Shown: positions 48,038-59,502 of the stretch, piece by piece
Position numbering within the stretch: position 1 is the first letter of the stretch
Layout of the letters: each line of letters starts with the position of its first letter
From: Apiotrichum sp. Y4204
Taxonomy: Eukaryota > Basidiomycota > Tremellomycetes > Trichosporonales > Trichosporonaceae
Length of the DNA: 64,000 bases
NCBI GenBank assembly: GCA_025531455.1
Contig: JAMYHL010000010.1
Location: 744,001-808,000, forward strand
Direction: 5' to 3'
Position numbers and translations under genes: made by a program
The notes under the pieces: generated by a model
What the model was told of the DNA's origin: nothing
Databases searched by the model: none
What the model saw: the letters and a program-made list of their open reading frames with translations, nothing else

Positions 48038-50103
48038 TCGTTCATCCGTGTGTGCCTGGACGTCCCGGATTTAACATTAGCAAGAACGAGAACGTCTTGA
48101 TTCCGGAGAGGAGAAATTTCTACTACACCTTATCGTATTTCTAAGGACCGTGTCGTTTAGTAACCGTTTAGTACAGTAAGCATACCATGAAAATGCAACT
48201 CTTACTATGAGCTATATGGCCATGCTGGCCGTCATGAGTCTAGCCTCATCTCTTGACTATGTGACATGTGATGTCTGCCGAGGGTGCCGAGATAACGTTT
48301 GAAGCACCGCCTCCGCCTGTCAACCAACCGAGATCCGTACAGTGTCTGAGCGCCAAGCCTGACCCCCCGGTCAGATCGGGCCACTGGATGCAAACGTGAC
48401 TGACCCGACTCGCGTACGTGGCTTGCAACAAAAGCATTCCACAAAACGTGCATTGCGGTGGTGGACGGTGCAATGGCCAGAGGCAGCTTCGACTCGATTA
48501 TCAAAGACCTCGGTCAGGTGAGACAAAACCGCGGTATGGGCAGTGCAGTGGCTCGGCGGCGGACGCGGGGTAACCGTGCCTGTGCCTTAACGCGGCTCTC
48601 GGTCGGATCACAAACTGACAGTTTGCTCCATGCTCCATGAGCCAAGGCCCCATGGCCGGCTGTGGCGCGTCGCGATTCCCATAATACGTCGTCTGAGTCG
48701 CGCGAGTTGTTTAAGAGAAGATGAATTGTAGACCGAGTTCCGAGCTGTGACTGGCAGAGAGGATATTGCTGTGCTCTTGTGACGATAACACACTTACTAG
48801 TACTGGTCACAGTGCAGCAGCGTACAAGCTCAGGATCGCAGGATCGCAGGATCGCAGGATCTCAGAAGCTTTCAGACACGTGCCTCAACAACGCAGGATC
48901 GGCAGAATCGGATACCGGTAAGACACTACAGTCCAACTCGAGCACCGGAGGTCCCGAAATCGCCAAGGAGCAGAGATGCGCAAGAACAGCATCACCCTCA
49001 ACATGAACTTTGATCCAGTCGACAGGCTCAATAGTCTCCAAAATCCCGCAACACAGCGCGCACAGCTTGAACCTTGGAGACAAGAAGCTGCCCGTTGGAA
49101 TCTCGAGATTGCAAGTATTCAGCGGACCCAACTGTTCCTCACAGGATCACGTTTATGTGCGGAGCTGGGCCATGATCCATGAAGATACAGTGGACCACAT
49201 TGGTCAGAGATGTACTACTGATGAGGCTCGAGCTACATCACAGTCATCGACAGTTGGTTTTCCCCCATGAACGCATATGAACGTTTGGCCATCGGCCCTT
49301 GGCAGGTGCTGAACTCTTCTGTGACCCTGCAACGGGCCGTCGACCGTCTACAGGCTCGTCCGGCGGTCGTGTGTTCATGACGCGCCACTTCTTGTCTGAC
49401 CGCCAAGACAAATCAAACGCGCGAGTGGCCAAACCGGTTCGGAGAATGTTCCGAAAGTGCATAGCCTTGGAGCTCGGCATGGTCGCGTACTTCTATCGCA
49501 ATGGTTGCGATGGAAGATGGGTGGCGAGAGCCGAGTGGAGGATTAGATATCGTCGGTTCGGTCGGCAAACTGCACCGCCGCGTCATTTTCCAGTCAGCCA
49601 AACGCCAGCTGATAGCACCATTCTTGCCACCGACATTGTTTCATACCTTCACACCACCCAAAAGCGTACATCATCCCGGCAGGATCAACAACTCTTGGCG
49701 TTGGCCATGAACGTGAATGATACAGAGACAACGAGAGAGATATGCTCTGAAAGGTACTGCAAGGGAGGGGGCAAAGGATCAGCCTGAACCTGCGATAACG
49801 ACGTCTTTGTTGCTTCTCGAGGGCTTGCACCGCCTGTCAACGCACGGGCATGATGGACGAAAGCGGGGAATGGGCGCAGAGCTGTACAGCGCCGACACGC
49901 TCACTCATACTGTGCACAGGTCACTGGTCACTGGTCCACCTGCATTCCTTAAAGAGATAAAAGGAGGACCATCTCTCGTCTCGACTTCATTTCCCCAACC
50001 ACCCATTCACATCTATCCCCAGCCACATCTGGTCTTACACGCCAGTACTTACTGATCCTTCACTCACCTCGCTATCCACTACCCACACGCCACTTCTATC
50101 ACT
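48038..50103. other. Intergenic region, no gene supported
   Basis: 2 kb between two + strand genes. It contains an octamer tandem repeat near 48.84 kb. A + frame at 49.30-49.79 kb is open but begins with TTG and has no domain. Confidence 0.5.
48831..48862. repeat. Octamer tandem repeat, four copies
   Basis: Three perfect CAGGATCG units are followed by one CAGGATCT. Confidence 0.9.
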
Positions 50104-51944
50104 ATGTACTCCAGCACATCCCGCGGTGCTGAGTCCGACTTTGATGGTGCCACCGCCATTGACACTCCTCTCGGCCTTCGCCCTATGCCACTTCCCAAGA
50201 ACAGCAGCGAGTCCCGTTCAGCAAAGAGCATGGAACCCATCAACGAGATTCCAACTTCCCTGCCCTTTGTGGACACTAACGACTACTTCCAAAAGGAAAG
50301 GTGGGTATCTGTGATGATGCACTTGACACCATTCTCTAACGCCGCAGCTCGAATCTTCTCGTCCAGATTGGCCAGGGTGGTGTCCTCGAGGCCCTCCAAA
50401 CTCTAGACCAAAGGCTTCGCGACGCCGGCCTTCCTGAGCTTATCTCGACCAAATCCCCACACGAGCTTATCGGTCGCGAAGTAAACCCCGGCTCCTTTGG
50501 TCTCTACGAGTATGCCTCGTCGCCCAAGCTTCTCCTCCAGCCTGGTCGCTACCCGGGCCTGCCATTCTCCAACTGGATCGGATGCAGCTGGCAGGGTACT
50601 TTCGACATCTCGACCAACTTCCCGCCCCTTGAGCACAGGAGTGACCTCCTCGTCCCCAACGAGCGGCTTTCCAAGCTCGGTCTCACCATTGTCCAAGTGT
50701 CGCAGAACCAGGCAGCCGTGTGTCTCGACCCTCAGATGAGAGTGTTTGTTGTCTCGGACGGCGGCTTCGTCGCAATGGCCACCAAGGGAACGTACAAGGT
50801 GCTTGGCCTTGTTGACCAGACCCATTTGAAGGATGCCGTGGTCGACAAACACTCCAAGCAGGTGCTCGGCCACACCCAGACCGTCCGCCTCCCTAACGGC
50901 TACGTCGCTGCCACCTTCCTCGACATCCCCGCCAACAACATTGCTATCCTTCAGCGCGGAAACGAACTCTACCAACTTACCGCCGGACAGCACTACCTCA
51001 CCACCCCCGGTGTCAGCATCCGTCAGTTCCTTACCCTTGGTGAGGTGCAGCAGGAGCTCCAGGCGGACAACATTTACACCCGGTGAGTTTGAGCCATGTC
51101 GGTGCGAGTGATTTACCACTGACATTGTAGTGACTCAGTTCCCGTATGGCTCCGCATTTACCTGAGGTACCAGCTTCAGAAGCCTCTGCAGCTCGCCCGC
51201 CATGGTTATCCCACTCCCTTCGACGCTCTTCAGGACAAGACACGTTCGATCCTTACGCAGATTGTCGCCCACCTCACGTACAGCAGCATGGCCCGTGCGC
51301 GCAATGCTGCGCCGGATGTTCACGAGGATGGCGACGAGGATGACGACCTGGGTGCCGTGTTTGTTTCGGCTGTCCGCACTCAGGCGATGGACGACCTCAA
51401 GGTTGTTGCCGCCGAGTATGGAATCAAGCTCGAGGACTTGGCTATCATCGACCGCAAGTTCAAGGGTGAAATCGCTGCCAAGCTCGACAGCCTGACTACT
51501 CGTTCGCTCGAGGCTCAGGTCGAGTCAGCAAACCTTGATCGCGAGAATGCCAACAAGCGCCGTAAGCAGGAGGGTGAAGCCAAGGTCGTCGAGCTGCAGA
51601 ACGCCATGTCGCGTGCCAAGATTGAGACCGATGCCTTCAACACCGTCGCCAAAGCCAAGGCTTGGGCCGACGCTCACATGATCGAGGCACAGGCGCGTGC
51701 CAACGCTACCAAGCTTCAGGCCGAGGCCGAAGCCGAGGCGGTCCGCGTTCAGGCCAAGATTGACGCGGAGATTCAGGACGAATTCGCCCGCTCCCTTGCC
51801 GCCAACCGCGTCGAGGTCCAGCGCACCAAGGCTTACGGTTCGAACACCGTCTTCGCACCCATGGAGGCTCTCAACAATGGCGGCATGGTTGGAATGGGCC
51901 TCGCTCGCAACCACACCGTCTCGGGCGCTCACTCGCGCTCGTAG
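50104..51944 (+). CDS. SPFH/band-7-like protein of unknown role
   Basis: Three exons (50104-50300, 50348-51082, 51131-51944) give 581 aa. There is no signal peptide or membrane helix. The first ~65 residues are polar. The middle includes LLVQIGQGGVLEALQTL and beta-rich stretches such as NERLSKLGLTIVQVSQNQAAVCLDPQMRVFVV. The third exon starts with SVPVWLRIYLRYQL, then a long helical region rich in Ala/Glu/Lys/Gln (TRSLEAQVESANLDRENANKRRKQEGEAKVVELQNA and AEAEAEAVRVQAKIDAEIQ). That layout, a beta-domain then a charged coiled coil, is what SPFH (stomatin/prohibitin/flotillin) proteins show. A short acidic insert (HEDGDEDDD) interrupts it. The exact family is not recognised; membrane scaffolding is an inference. 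Confidence 0.72.
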
Positions 51945-52397
51945 AGGATTGGAAACGTCACATCTCGTCCGAATCCTGATTCAGCAATACCGATAGAGTG
52001 CCGAACGACATAACTTAAACAAACAACCAAACGCCAGTGACGTCGATAGAGTTACGACCATAACCAGCAATCTAATCAAACCGTCGAGCCCGAGTTACAG
52101 TAGGAAGCTTTTGTAGCAAGTGTAGTCATAGTACTGTTGAGATGCAACTGAAGTAAACTTGAGCAGCCGTGCCACTTTGCAGCATTTCGAGAGTCTCTAG
52201 CCTCTAGCCTAGGGTATGGGGGAAAGGGGGATACATAGATCTTGCGCCTCTTATCTGGATCAAGAGGATTGCTACAGGGGAGTACAGAGTCAGGAGAAAG
52301 ATGGTATTAGAAATGGCTCTCGGAGGAGCGACTTAAAAGAGAGAGCGAAACGAAAAGCGCCTTGGGGAGAACGGCGAAACATTTGAAAGCTGTCGGC
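51945..52397. other. Convergent 3' flank
   Basis: This region lies between the SPFH-like gene (+) and the first Cys-rich microprotein gene (-). No gene is seen. Confidence 0.5.
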
Positions 52398-52614
52398 CTA
52401 GAGGCGGCGGTGGCAGTACTGGCAGCAAACAACGTTCTTGTTGTACCAGACGGGGAGGCACATTTCTTCCGTCAGCAACTCTTTAAACGGAGCAGCAAAG
52501 GCAAAGGCAAAACTCACGGCCGTTGTTGAAGCCCTTCTCGTTGCCAGTGCAGCCGAGGAGCCAGGTGTTCTTGGGGGCGGAGCCCGAGGCGTCGGTGTAG
52601 TTGGTGTAGGCCAT
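52398..52614 (-). CDS. Cys-rich microprotein 1 (54 aa)
   Basis: Two exons (52614-52518 and 52465-52398) join in phase 1 and give 54 aa starting MAYTNYTDASGSAPKNTW. The Cys pattern is C-TGNEKGFNNG-QM-C-LPVWYNKNVVC-C-QY-C, ending HRRL. The intron falls right after the NNG triplet, exactly where two other small genes downstream have theirs. No signal peptide. Four cysteines ending in C-x-Y-C suggest a small zinc- or metal-binding fold (inference). A TATATA box lies ~140 bp upstream of the start. I do not recognise the family. Confidence 0.72.
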
Positions 52615-54438
52615 TGTGAAGATGGGTCTGGTTAGGTTGGTGGTAAAGCTGGAGGGCTGGGAGTGCTGAGAGAGCTGGAAGCTAAAAGCTGGAGAGCTGT
52701 TGGGCTGGAGAGAATTGTTGGAGGGAGGGAGTCGGGCCTCAGAGGTCTGTTTATATACACGAAAATGAGAAAGAGTCGCTGGACTCCTCACCTTGAAAAA
52801 CTCGTCTGACATACACAGCGTTGCCCTCTGTCGCCAACAGATACACGCTTGGTTGTCTTGTGATGGCTGATGGCAGATGGCAGATTGCCAGACCTGTGTG
52901 TGTGTTGCCACGGAAAGGTGCGAGCTCACACACACATGTGACCAAGCCACGGGGACGTTATCTCGATCGAGTCTCACGTATCCTGTATCATGTATCATGC
53001 ATCCTGATATTTTCCGTCGTGCACAGTGCACGGTGGCACCAGCGTCGTGCTGTGCCTCCAGACAGACCCAACTTGGTCTGAGACGGCCTGGACTCGACGG
53101 CCTGGACTCCGACGTCGGGGTTCGGGGGTCCGGGACGATTGTGACTTTCTGTGGGCGGGGTTGTTTCATGGCGGTGATAACAATGGGACGCGTCCATGTC
53201 GTCGCCCCCAGCCCCGGTGGCCATACGTGGTACCTTATATCCTTATGTCCGGTATCTGGATCAGGGAGAACAAAGACGCAACGCGTCCACTCGCACCCAA
53301 TCTGAAAGGGGAGGACGGCAAAGGGAGCCGTCTGGCAGGCGGGTCTGGGCCCGGAGATTGACAAAGGATACGCCTCAGAAGCACTGGACAAAGGTCCCCA
53401 GCGGGTGAGTACCCTTGACACACGACGACGTTTAGGTTTGTGCGTCGCAGTATGGGCTGTGACGCGTCCTTCAGACCTCCGATTACCATTCAGCAATAAA
53501 CAGTACAGCATGTAGGGAGCACGAAGAACATGGGGACAATGATACAATGGGTTGATCTGCACCATTTGGTGCCACAGACCTCGGCGCGAGCGGACCGCAG
53601 TTTTTGGACGATGTGGATCTGGAATGGACGCACCGACACGCTTTGACAATTTGACAAGCTCGCACTCAATTGCACTGAAGTACTCAATGTTAGTTCACCC
53701 CCGTCTGACGATCTGACACGCCCTCCTATGCTTGGGAGGATTTTTACTGAACGATCAACAGTTCACATTCATTGTTGGCCCCCGTATACAGGTAACTGCT
53801 GTGCACAGTACAATGAAAGCTCTGAAATCCACACTCTCGGTCCATCCATGCAGCACCTGAGCCATTTCGGACTGCCGCCTAAGGGACAACCGTTTCGTCA
53901 TACTGCAGCTCGGGCCAGCACCGTGATCCTGATTTCCTGAATCGATAAGTCACTGTTTACTACACTACGGGTACTGTACTTGGGGGCCTGGAGACAGTTT
54001 CCAAAGCAAAGAAAGTGGAACAGACACTCAAATGTACTGTGTCCAAACAGCCGGCCCTGGGGGACGTGGACGAGCTGCGAGCACTAGTGTGATAGTACCA
54101 GTACACCGGAACACCACGCACCTGGGAGAGCTCTCACGCTCGGCCCTCCCCGGCCTTCCGGAGCTCCGGATGTGTGACCTTGGACAGCTTCGATTTCTCT
54201 TTCGTGGTGCACGCGTGCACAATCTCTTCGCTTCTCGGTATGACTGGCCAGAAGTGATGATCATTGCGGTTCATAAGCGTATGTACGTATATGTACAAAG
54301 GGTGGAGGATGAGAGACGCGACTACTAAACGATCGACGACGGGGCCAACGGTAAAGTAAACATTATGGGATCGCCGCTATGCAAAGTTTTGTCGTGGCTA
54401 GACGAGACGTGTTTGTCGGCTCTACAGTATACAGTAGC
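52615..54438. other. Intergenic region between microprotein genes 1 and 3
   Basis: The first ~150 bp contain the promoter of microprotein 1. The rest shows no supported gene. Confidence 0.5.
52751..52757 (-). promoter_or_regulatory. TATA box
   Basis: TATATAA lies ~140 bp upstream of microprotein 1. Confidence 0.55.
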
Positions 54439-54617
54439 CTAGTATGTACGGCCACAGTAACGGCAGCGCCAGTGGTAGTCGTAGTCGAGGATCGGGTCAC
54501 ACCAACCTGCTGTCAGTGAACGAATCTCGGTCACAAGAGAATGCAGGACTCACCGCCGCGGTTGTACTCTGTCGAGGGGGCACCGACACAACGGCGGGGG
54601 CTGCTGGGGGGAGTCAT
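54439..54617 (-). CDS. Cys-rich microprotein 3 (43 aa)
   Basis: Two exons (54617-54554 and 54506-54439) join in phase 1 and give 43 aa. It starts MTPPSSPRRC and ends HWRCRYCGRTY. The pattern is C-VGAPSTEYNRG-GW-C-DPILDYDYHWR-C-RY-C. Intron position and phase match microproteins 1 and 2, and exon 2 is 68 nt as in microprotein 1. It is the shortest and most diverged of the three, and no TATA box is obvious, so it may be weakly expressed or decaying. The ATG is the first in its frame. Confidence 0.55.
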
Positions 54618-56894
54618 TTGGGAAAGGAGGTGTTGGAGTAGAGGAGACGAGCGGTCCAGGCGGGATGTAACGGTGGGAGGAAGATGGGCAACGACGGGCC
54701 GGGATTTTAGAGGTTGAGAATGAGGGGAAGACTTGTTGAGAGCTGTTTTCAGTGTCGAGGGATTAAGTACTGCGAAGAGTTGAGGTCATGAGGTCTTTGT
54801 GGGGAACACTAGCACGGCGTTGTGTGTGCAGAACTACAGTGGTATAGTAGCTCAAACTCCCCAAAGGCCAAAGGATGGTGGCATCGTGAGGTGTAAAGAG
54901 TAGCCGCCTTTCCTCGTCATACACTCGATACATCCTGCATTTTGTCCAGTGTCCGGCGTCATAGATCCATGAATTTCACAGAATCCCTACTGCGAGCTAC
55001 TGCTGCGCTACTACATACAGCATCTCCCACCTCCCAGGATCCCAGGATCTAGGACAGTCTGGACGCCAGGACTCTGGGCCGGCCAACCATGCGGCAGTGC
55101 GGCTGCGGCATGCGGCACCACTGCCGCCGGCCAGCGGTCGCGCGCGTCGCGCCTCTTGACCTCCCCTCTTCCTCCTTTCTCATCCTGCATTCCGCTCTGC
55201 ACCGTAGCGCGTTTCATCCCGCATCCCACATTCCACAACCTTTCGCACTCGCGCGCTCACTTGCCCGCCCGCGCGATGTCCGCTTGCGCGCTTGCCCCTC
55301 CTCCCGCTTGTCCGCTCCAGATCCCATATGCCATACACGTCGGCGAGTCTGCTCATCGGGCGAGTCGCACGGTACTCGGGGTGGTCACCCGGTCGGGCCT
55401 TGCGCGCCTTGCGCCCGGTTTTCTGTACAATTTCTGTGCCCGTGCGGTCACAGGTCCTGGACGTCCCGGTACTCCATGCCGGCGACGCCAGGAGCCAGGA
55501 GAGCGCGAGAGAACGTGAGACGTGCAGGCGAAGCCCCTTGGTCAGCTGTCTAAAGCTGGCTAAAGCTGGCTAAAGCTGGCTATTTGCTACTATCAGTAGT
55601 CCGAGATTCTCGCGCGGCTCTTTTGCTTTAGGCTCTCTGACGCCAGAGTAGCGTGATGCGAAAGTGGTGTAACCCCGCCCTCTGGCGCTTTTCTCTGTTG
55701 GGAGATTCGCGTCTCGTGCACGCGCCGATCCGAATCTGCCCTGAGACCTTGGCATCCTGGATATCCTGGGCGCGCTGGGATCCCTCCTTTTTCCCTCTTC
55801 TCACGTGAAATCTGGGATCTGGGTAGCTGGGTAAAGGGCCCTTTGTCCTTTGACGGTCCTCGCCGCTATGGGAATGGGGGAACATAACAAACAGTGAAAG
55901 ATATAAAATATGGAATGGTGGATGTGCGGCCGGGCTGCGCTGCACAGATCATTTGATCACTTTTTTGTATAACCCAAACGGGCGAAGGAAGCCGACAGCG
56001 GACCGAAACATGTCTCTCCGCTTCACGGCCGTTGTCTAATCTCTGCAAAATGCCCCGAGCAGTCGGAGTCGGAATATTGGTCTTCTGAAACCTAGAACCA
56101 CAGGACACGCAGCGCGGGCAGGACGACAGAGGACTGGACGTGCACGCGACCAACGCCGCTAAGAAGCAAGTTGTTAGCTTGGAATTTGGTTCATCCATGT
56201 CATGTGGGGGACTGGAGTTCGGAGTCCACTGTCCGTGCTCGAATGTGGGCTTCTGGGGCAGGGAGGACTGAGCATTGATCGTTTGCCAGGAACTTTGACA
56301 TTGTTTCCCCAAGAGCTCTGCCACTCCCAAACATCCTCGGTGGCAGTCCCTGAGGTGAGCGGAGTGACATGCGCCGTACGTCCTACATATATGAAGCTTT
56401 CCAGAACGTCGAGCCCGGTGGCAACAGCCTAAGCGGTCCGCTCAGGCAGGGCGACAACATTGCTATCATGCTGACCGGATGACTAACTAGTCAGACGACC
56501 AGGGTTACTTGCCTGCATACCGAGAAGTGTCGGACCCAGGGACGGCAATGGAGGCCGAAATCGGGCGCAATTCAGTTGAGTCGGAAGCTATTGACGGTTT
56601 ACGTTACTGTTGACTAACGCTGTTGAATGTGGCAGCGGGGTGCCACAAACACTTAGGAAACAGCCTTGCAGTCATTGCCGAATGCGACATAGGAGACTTA
56701 AGGCAACGATACCCCACCCGGCCTCCCAAGTCGCTGACGCTCACTGCCTTTTCTGACCATCAGAGGCGTGTTCCTTCAAAGCTACAAACAAACTCTCATA
56801 GCCCTATAAAATCAAAATCAAGCTCGTAGCCAGTGTGGCACCAGGCCAACCGGGATCATCATCTGCGTCGAAAAGACTGCAGGAAGCGGAGCGC
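54618..56894. other. Intergenic region, no gene supported
   Basis: 2.3 kb with a 10-bp tandem repeat near 55.56 kb and C/T-rich DNA at 55.1-55.3 kb. I found no further C-x-Y-C exon here. Confidence 0.5.
55551..55580. repeat. 10-bp tandem repeat, three copies
   Basis: Three perfect head-to-tail copies of TAAAGCTGGC. Confidence 0.9.
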
Positions 56895-57155
56895 TTAGGC
56901 AGCGGCCTTGTACAAATCGATGTCGACCTTCTCCTCGCAGTAGAAGCAAATCCACATGTTCGCGTAGGTGATGGGGCAGTGCTCCTCTGGCCATCAGTGG
57001 TGCTGTGTGGTTGGTTACTTACCGTCCTTGTTAAGACCCATCTCGTCGCCCTTGCAGATAAGGGGGTTCTCCTCCTCTTCTCCCTCCTCAGGAATAGGAG
57101 TAAGGGGAATGGTGGGAGAGGTTCCGTTCTTGGTGGGGGAGTACTTCTTAGCCAT
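56895..57155 (-). CDS. Cys-rich microprotein 2 (74 aa)
   Basis: Two exons (57155-57023 and 56986-56895) join in phase 1 and give 74 aa. The N-terminus MAKKYSPTKNGTSPTIPL leads to an acidic linker (PEEGEEEEN). Then comes C-KGDEMGLNKDG-EEH-C-PITYANMWI-C-FY-C and a tail EEKVDIDLYKAAA. The intron again follows the G of a N-x-x-G motif in phase 1. No signal peptide, so cytosol or nucleus is likely. Metal binding by the four Cys is inferred. A TATA-like ATAAAAG lies ~140 bp upstream. Confidence 0.75.
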
Positions 57156-58372
57156 CGTGGCTGCTTGCTATGTGCTGATGGTCGAGTAGCGGGCTTGGTG
57201 AGGTGGTGAGGAACGCCCGTGGATACGGCGAATCGCGAGTAGCGAAGAGAGAGTTAAGAATTGGAATCCGCGGCTGTATTGGGAGAACCCGCTTTTATCC
57301 CTTGCAACGACAGCATGTTTGGGCATGTTGAACCATGATGGGCGACGACGAGCAGGAAGAGACTTCACAATCTTGTCATGATGGAGGATGATTGATGGCT
57401 GATGGGATGCGAGGCATAACGCTTCTGCGCGGCGCGAGGACATGAATACACACAGGTGAGCCGTTGAGCTTGCGGACTCGCGGAGGAGATGCCCAGTTCG
57501 GCGTGGGCAGAAACGCGTAGCACACAAAAGCAAGAGAGGCTCGCACCGAGCATTCGCACGGCGCATGCGAAGCTCGCACTAAATGTACACGCGATCCCGC
57601 CATGATGCAAAATGGGATGATGGAAAACGACGCATAACGCTTACACACGCGGCAGATGACATGGACACACAGCTCGGAGTTCGAAAAATATGCGGAGCAG
57701 CCGAGGAGAGGCAGGTGCACGGCGTAGTTGTGAGACCATTCCTGTACATGTGTACACACAACGTACGGTACAGTATCGCTGTTCACCCCGTCCGTTCTCA
57801 TTCCCGCACCAAAATGCAAGCAACTTGGCCGAATGAATCAATGGGCAAGTCAAGGTCTTGGTTTGCGGCGTCCCATCGACACTTCCATTCTCGCATCCAG
57901 AAATACATCGGGACTGGGCAGAAAATGTGAACTTTGGGAGAATATTAGGATAGTATTTCGTCTCTCGTCAGCGTCTGGCCTCATTGTGTTTCATATGTCT
58001 CTGTGATTTATGGAGCACCTATTGTTTATTCCCCTCCTCTGAAACTCACTGGTCTACCTGAGACACGCTTGCCTGTGTCGCGCGTTTCCTTTCCATATGC
58101 CGCCTGTCGCCGAGGGAAGTTAACGTATGTCTACTTTTGTCAGTGAGGGTCATCAGTGAGAGAAGGAGGAGCGCCAAGATAACTTGGTTTACGACGCGGC
58201 CGGGAACAAGGGAGACATGATACATGTCTTGCCTTGCAGTAATGCACTTCCAGTATTCATCCTTCTTTCTTCTTGTCTTCACCAAAGACCAAAACGCGCA
58301 CGCTCCTATGTCGGTACGCGTAACGCAAGACGCCTCCATAACAAAAGGAGAAGCGGCCCCTTAGAGACCTAG
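57156..58372. other. Upstream region of microprotein 2, no other gene seen
   Basis: It contains the TATA-like element near 57.295 kb. Open frames on both strands lack domains and codon bias. Confidence 0.5.
57292..57298 (-). promoter_or_regulatory. TATA-like element
   Basis: ATAAAAG on the minus strand lies ~140 bp before the microprotein 2 start. Confidence 0.45.
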
Positions 58373-58458
58373 TGGACGAGTTAGGAATCGAACCAAAGAC
58401 CTTTCCAACATCACATGCTGATGCGAATGGAACGCTCTACCAACTGAGCTACACGCCC
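58373..58458 (-). tRNA. tRNA-Ala (anticodon CGC), with intron
   Basis: The body GGGCGTGTAGCTCAGTTGG ... GGTTCGATTCC ... CTCGTCC-A shows A box, B box and acceptor pairing with one T-T mismatch. The anticodon stem TTCCA/TGGAA encloses TTCGCA + ~13-nt intron + T, so the anticodon is CGC (GCG codons). The body outside the anticodon arm is identical to the tRNA 283 bp away on the other strand. Confidence 0.87.
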
Positions 58459-58741
58459 GACGGCGAGCGCGATTTTGGGAGGGCTGTTGAGGTTTTGGTA
58501 ATGTTGCGGGGCTGCTGATGTATCTGGCCGTGAGGGATGGCAAGCGAGGCCTAGCGGGATGGGTTGATCAACCAACAGAGCCGATTGGATGGCTTCGGGA
58601 CCTGCCACTGTGCTGTTGGTAAGTATGATGCTGTCAAAGGACGTCAAAGTAGTTGATGTGTGAGGGTTACGAGGAAGAGAAAGATCGTCGACTCTATGGC
58701 CAACAACAACGCGATCCAGCGCCCCCGACGCGACCTCCGTC

Positions 58742-58841
58742 GGGCGTGTAGCTCAGTTGGTAGAGCGTGTCATTAGCAAGACGCGGCGACCCCGCGGTTC
58801 TTATCTTGACAAGGTCTTTGGTTCGATTCCTAACTCGTCCA
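58742..58841 (+). tRNA. tRNA-Ala (anticodon AGC), with intron
   Basis: It has the same acceptor, D and T arms as the neighbouring minus-strand tRNA. The anticodon stem TGTCA/TGACA encloses TTAGCA + ~27-nt intron + T, giving anticodon AGC (GCU/GCC). The intron can fold through CGCGG/CCGCG. Confidence 0.87.
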
Positions 58842-59502
58842 CTACGGCTTCCCTTGGAGGTCCTGTCCTTTTTTCTGGTACCCAATGGTCGATGAGGGAC
58901 AGAGGTGAATGTTGAATTGTCGAATGAGTCGGCGGAGACGAGGCATCGTGTGGATCGGGAACAGGTGGTGGTCGGTTGCGTGGTGGCGTGATCGTGCGGC
59001 CGCGTTATCGTGGATGGACGTGACAAGACCCGTAGTGGCAGGGAATGATGGAACAGGACAAGGTTAGGCGTCATTCTCCGGTGACGCGGTTAGTCGGGCA
59101 GCCCAGCATCCCTTGAGCAACTGGGTTACTGTATGAGGCGACTTGCCTGCACATATGTATCTAGTAACGTGCGGTGGGATGCAGTGCTGATAAAGTTCAG
59201 GCGTGCGGCACTGTAATTCCGCGCTTGAGGCAGATAAGCATCGCCTCGGGAACAAGGTTTGCGATCTGTATCGGGAGACGATTGATTACTTGCCAACGTT
59301 GGAGCTCCCCGGCGATCAAGGTTTGGATGGTTGGGCGTGACGCTTGCACCAACTGTATCATGTATGTCAGTGATGCATGAATACAAAACGGTAAGAATCT
59401 ACACAATATACACTAAAGCTACTGTAACGGTCTATGCCTGTATCTCTACGACACTCATGTATCGTGTCTAACAATTGTATGCGGATGGTGCTGGAGAGAC
59501 GA
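58842..59502. other. Intergenic region, nothing seen
   Basis: This region lies between the + strand tRNA-Ala and the 3' end of the hydrolase gene. Confidence 0.5.

Noticed and set aside
48831..48862. Short tandem repeat considered as a CRISPR or telomere-like array
   Set aside because: Eight-bp units with no spacers and only four copies; a simple microsatellite in a eukaryotic genome.
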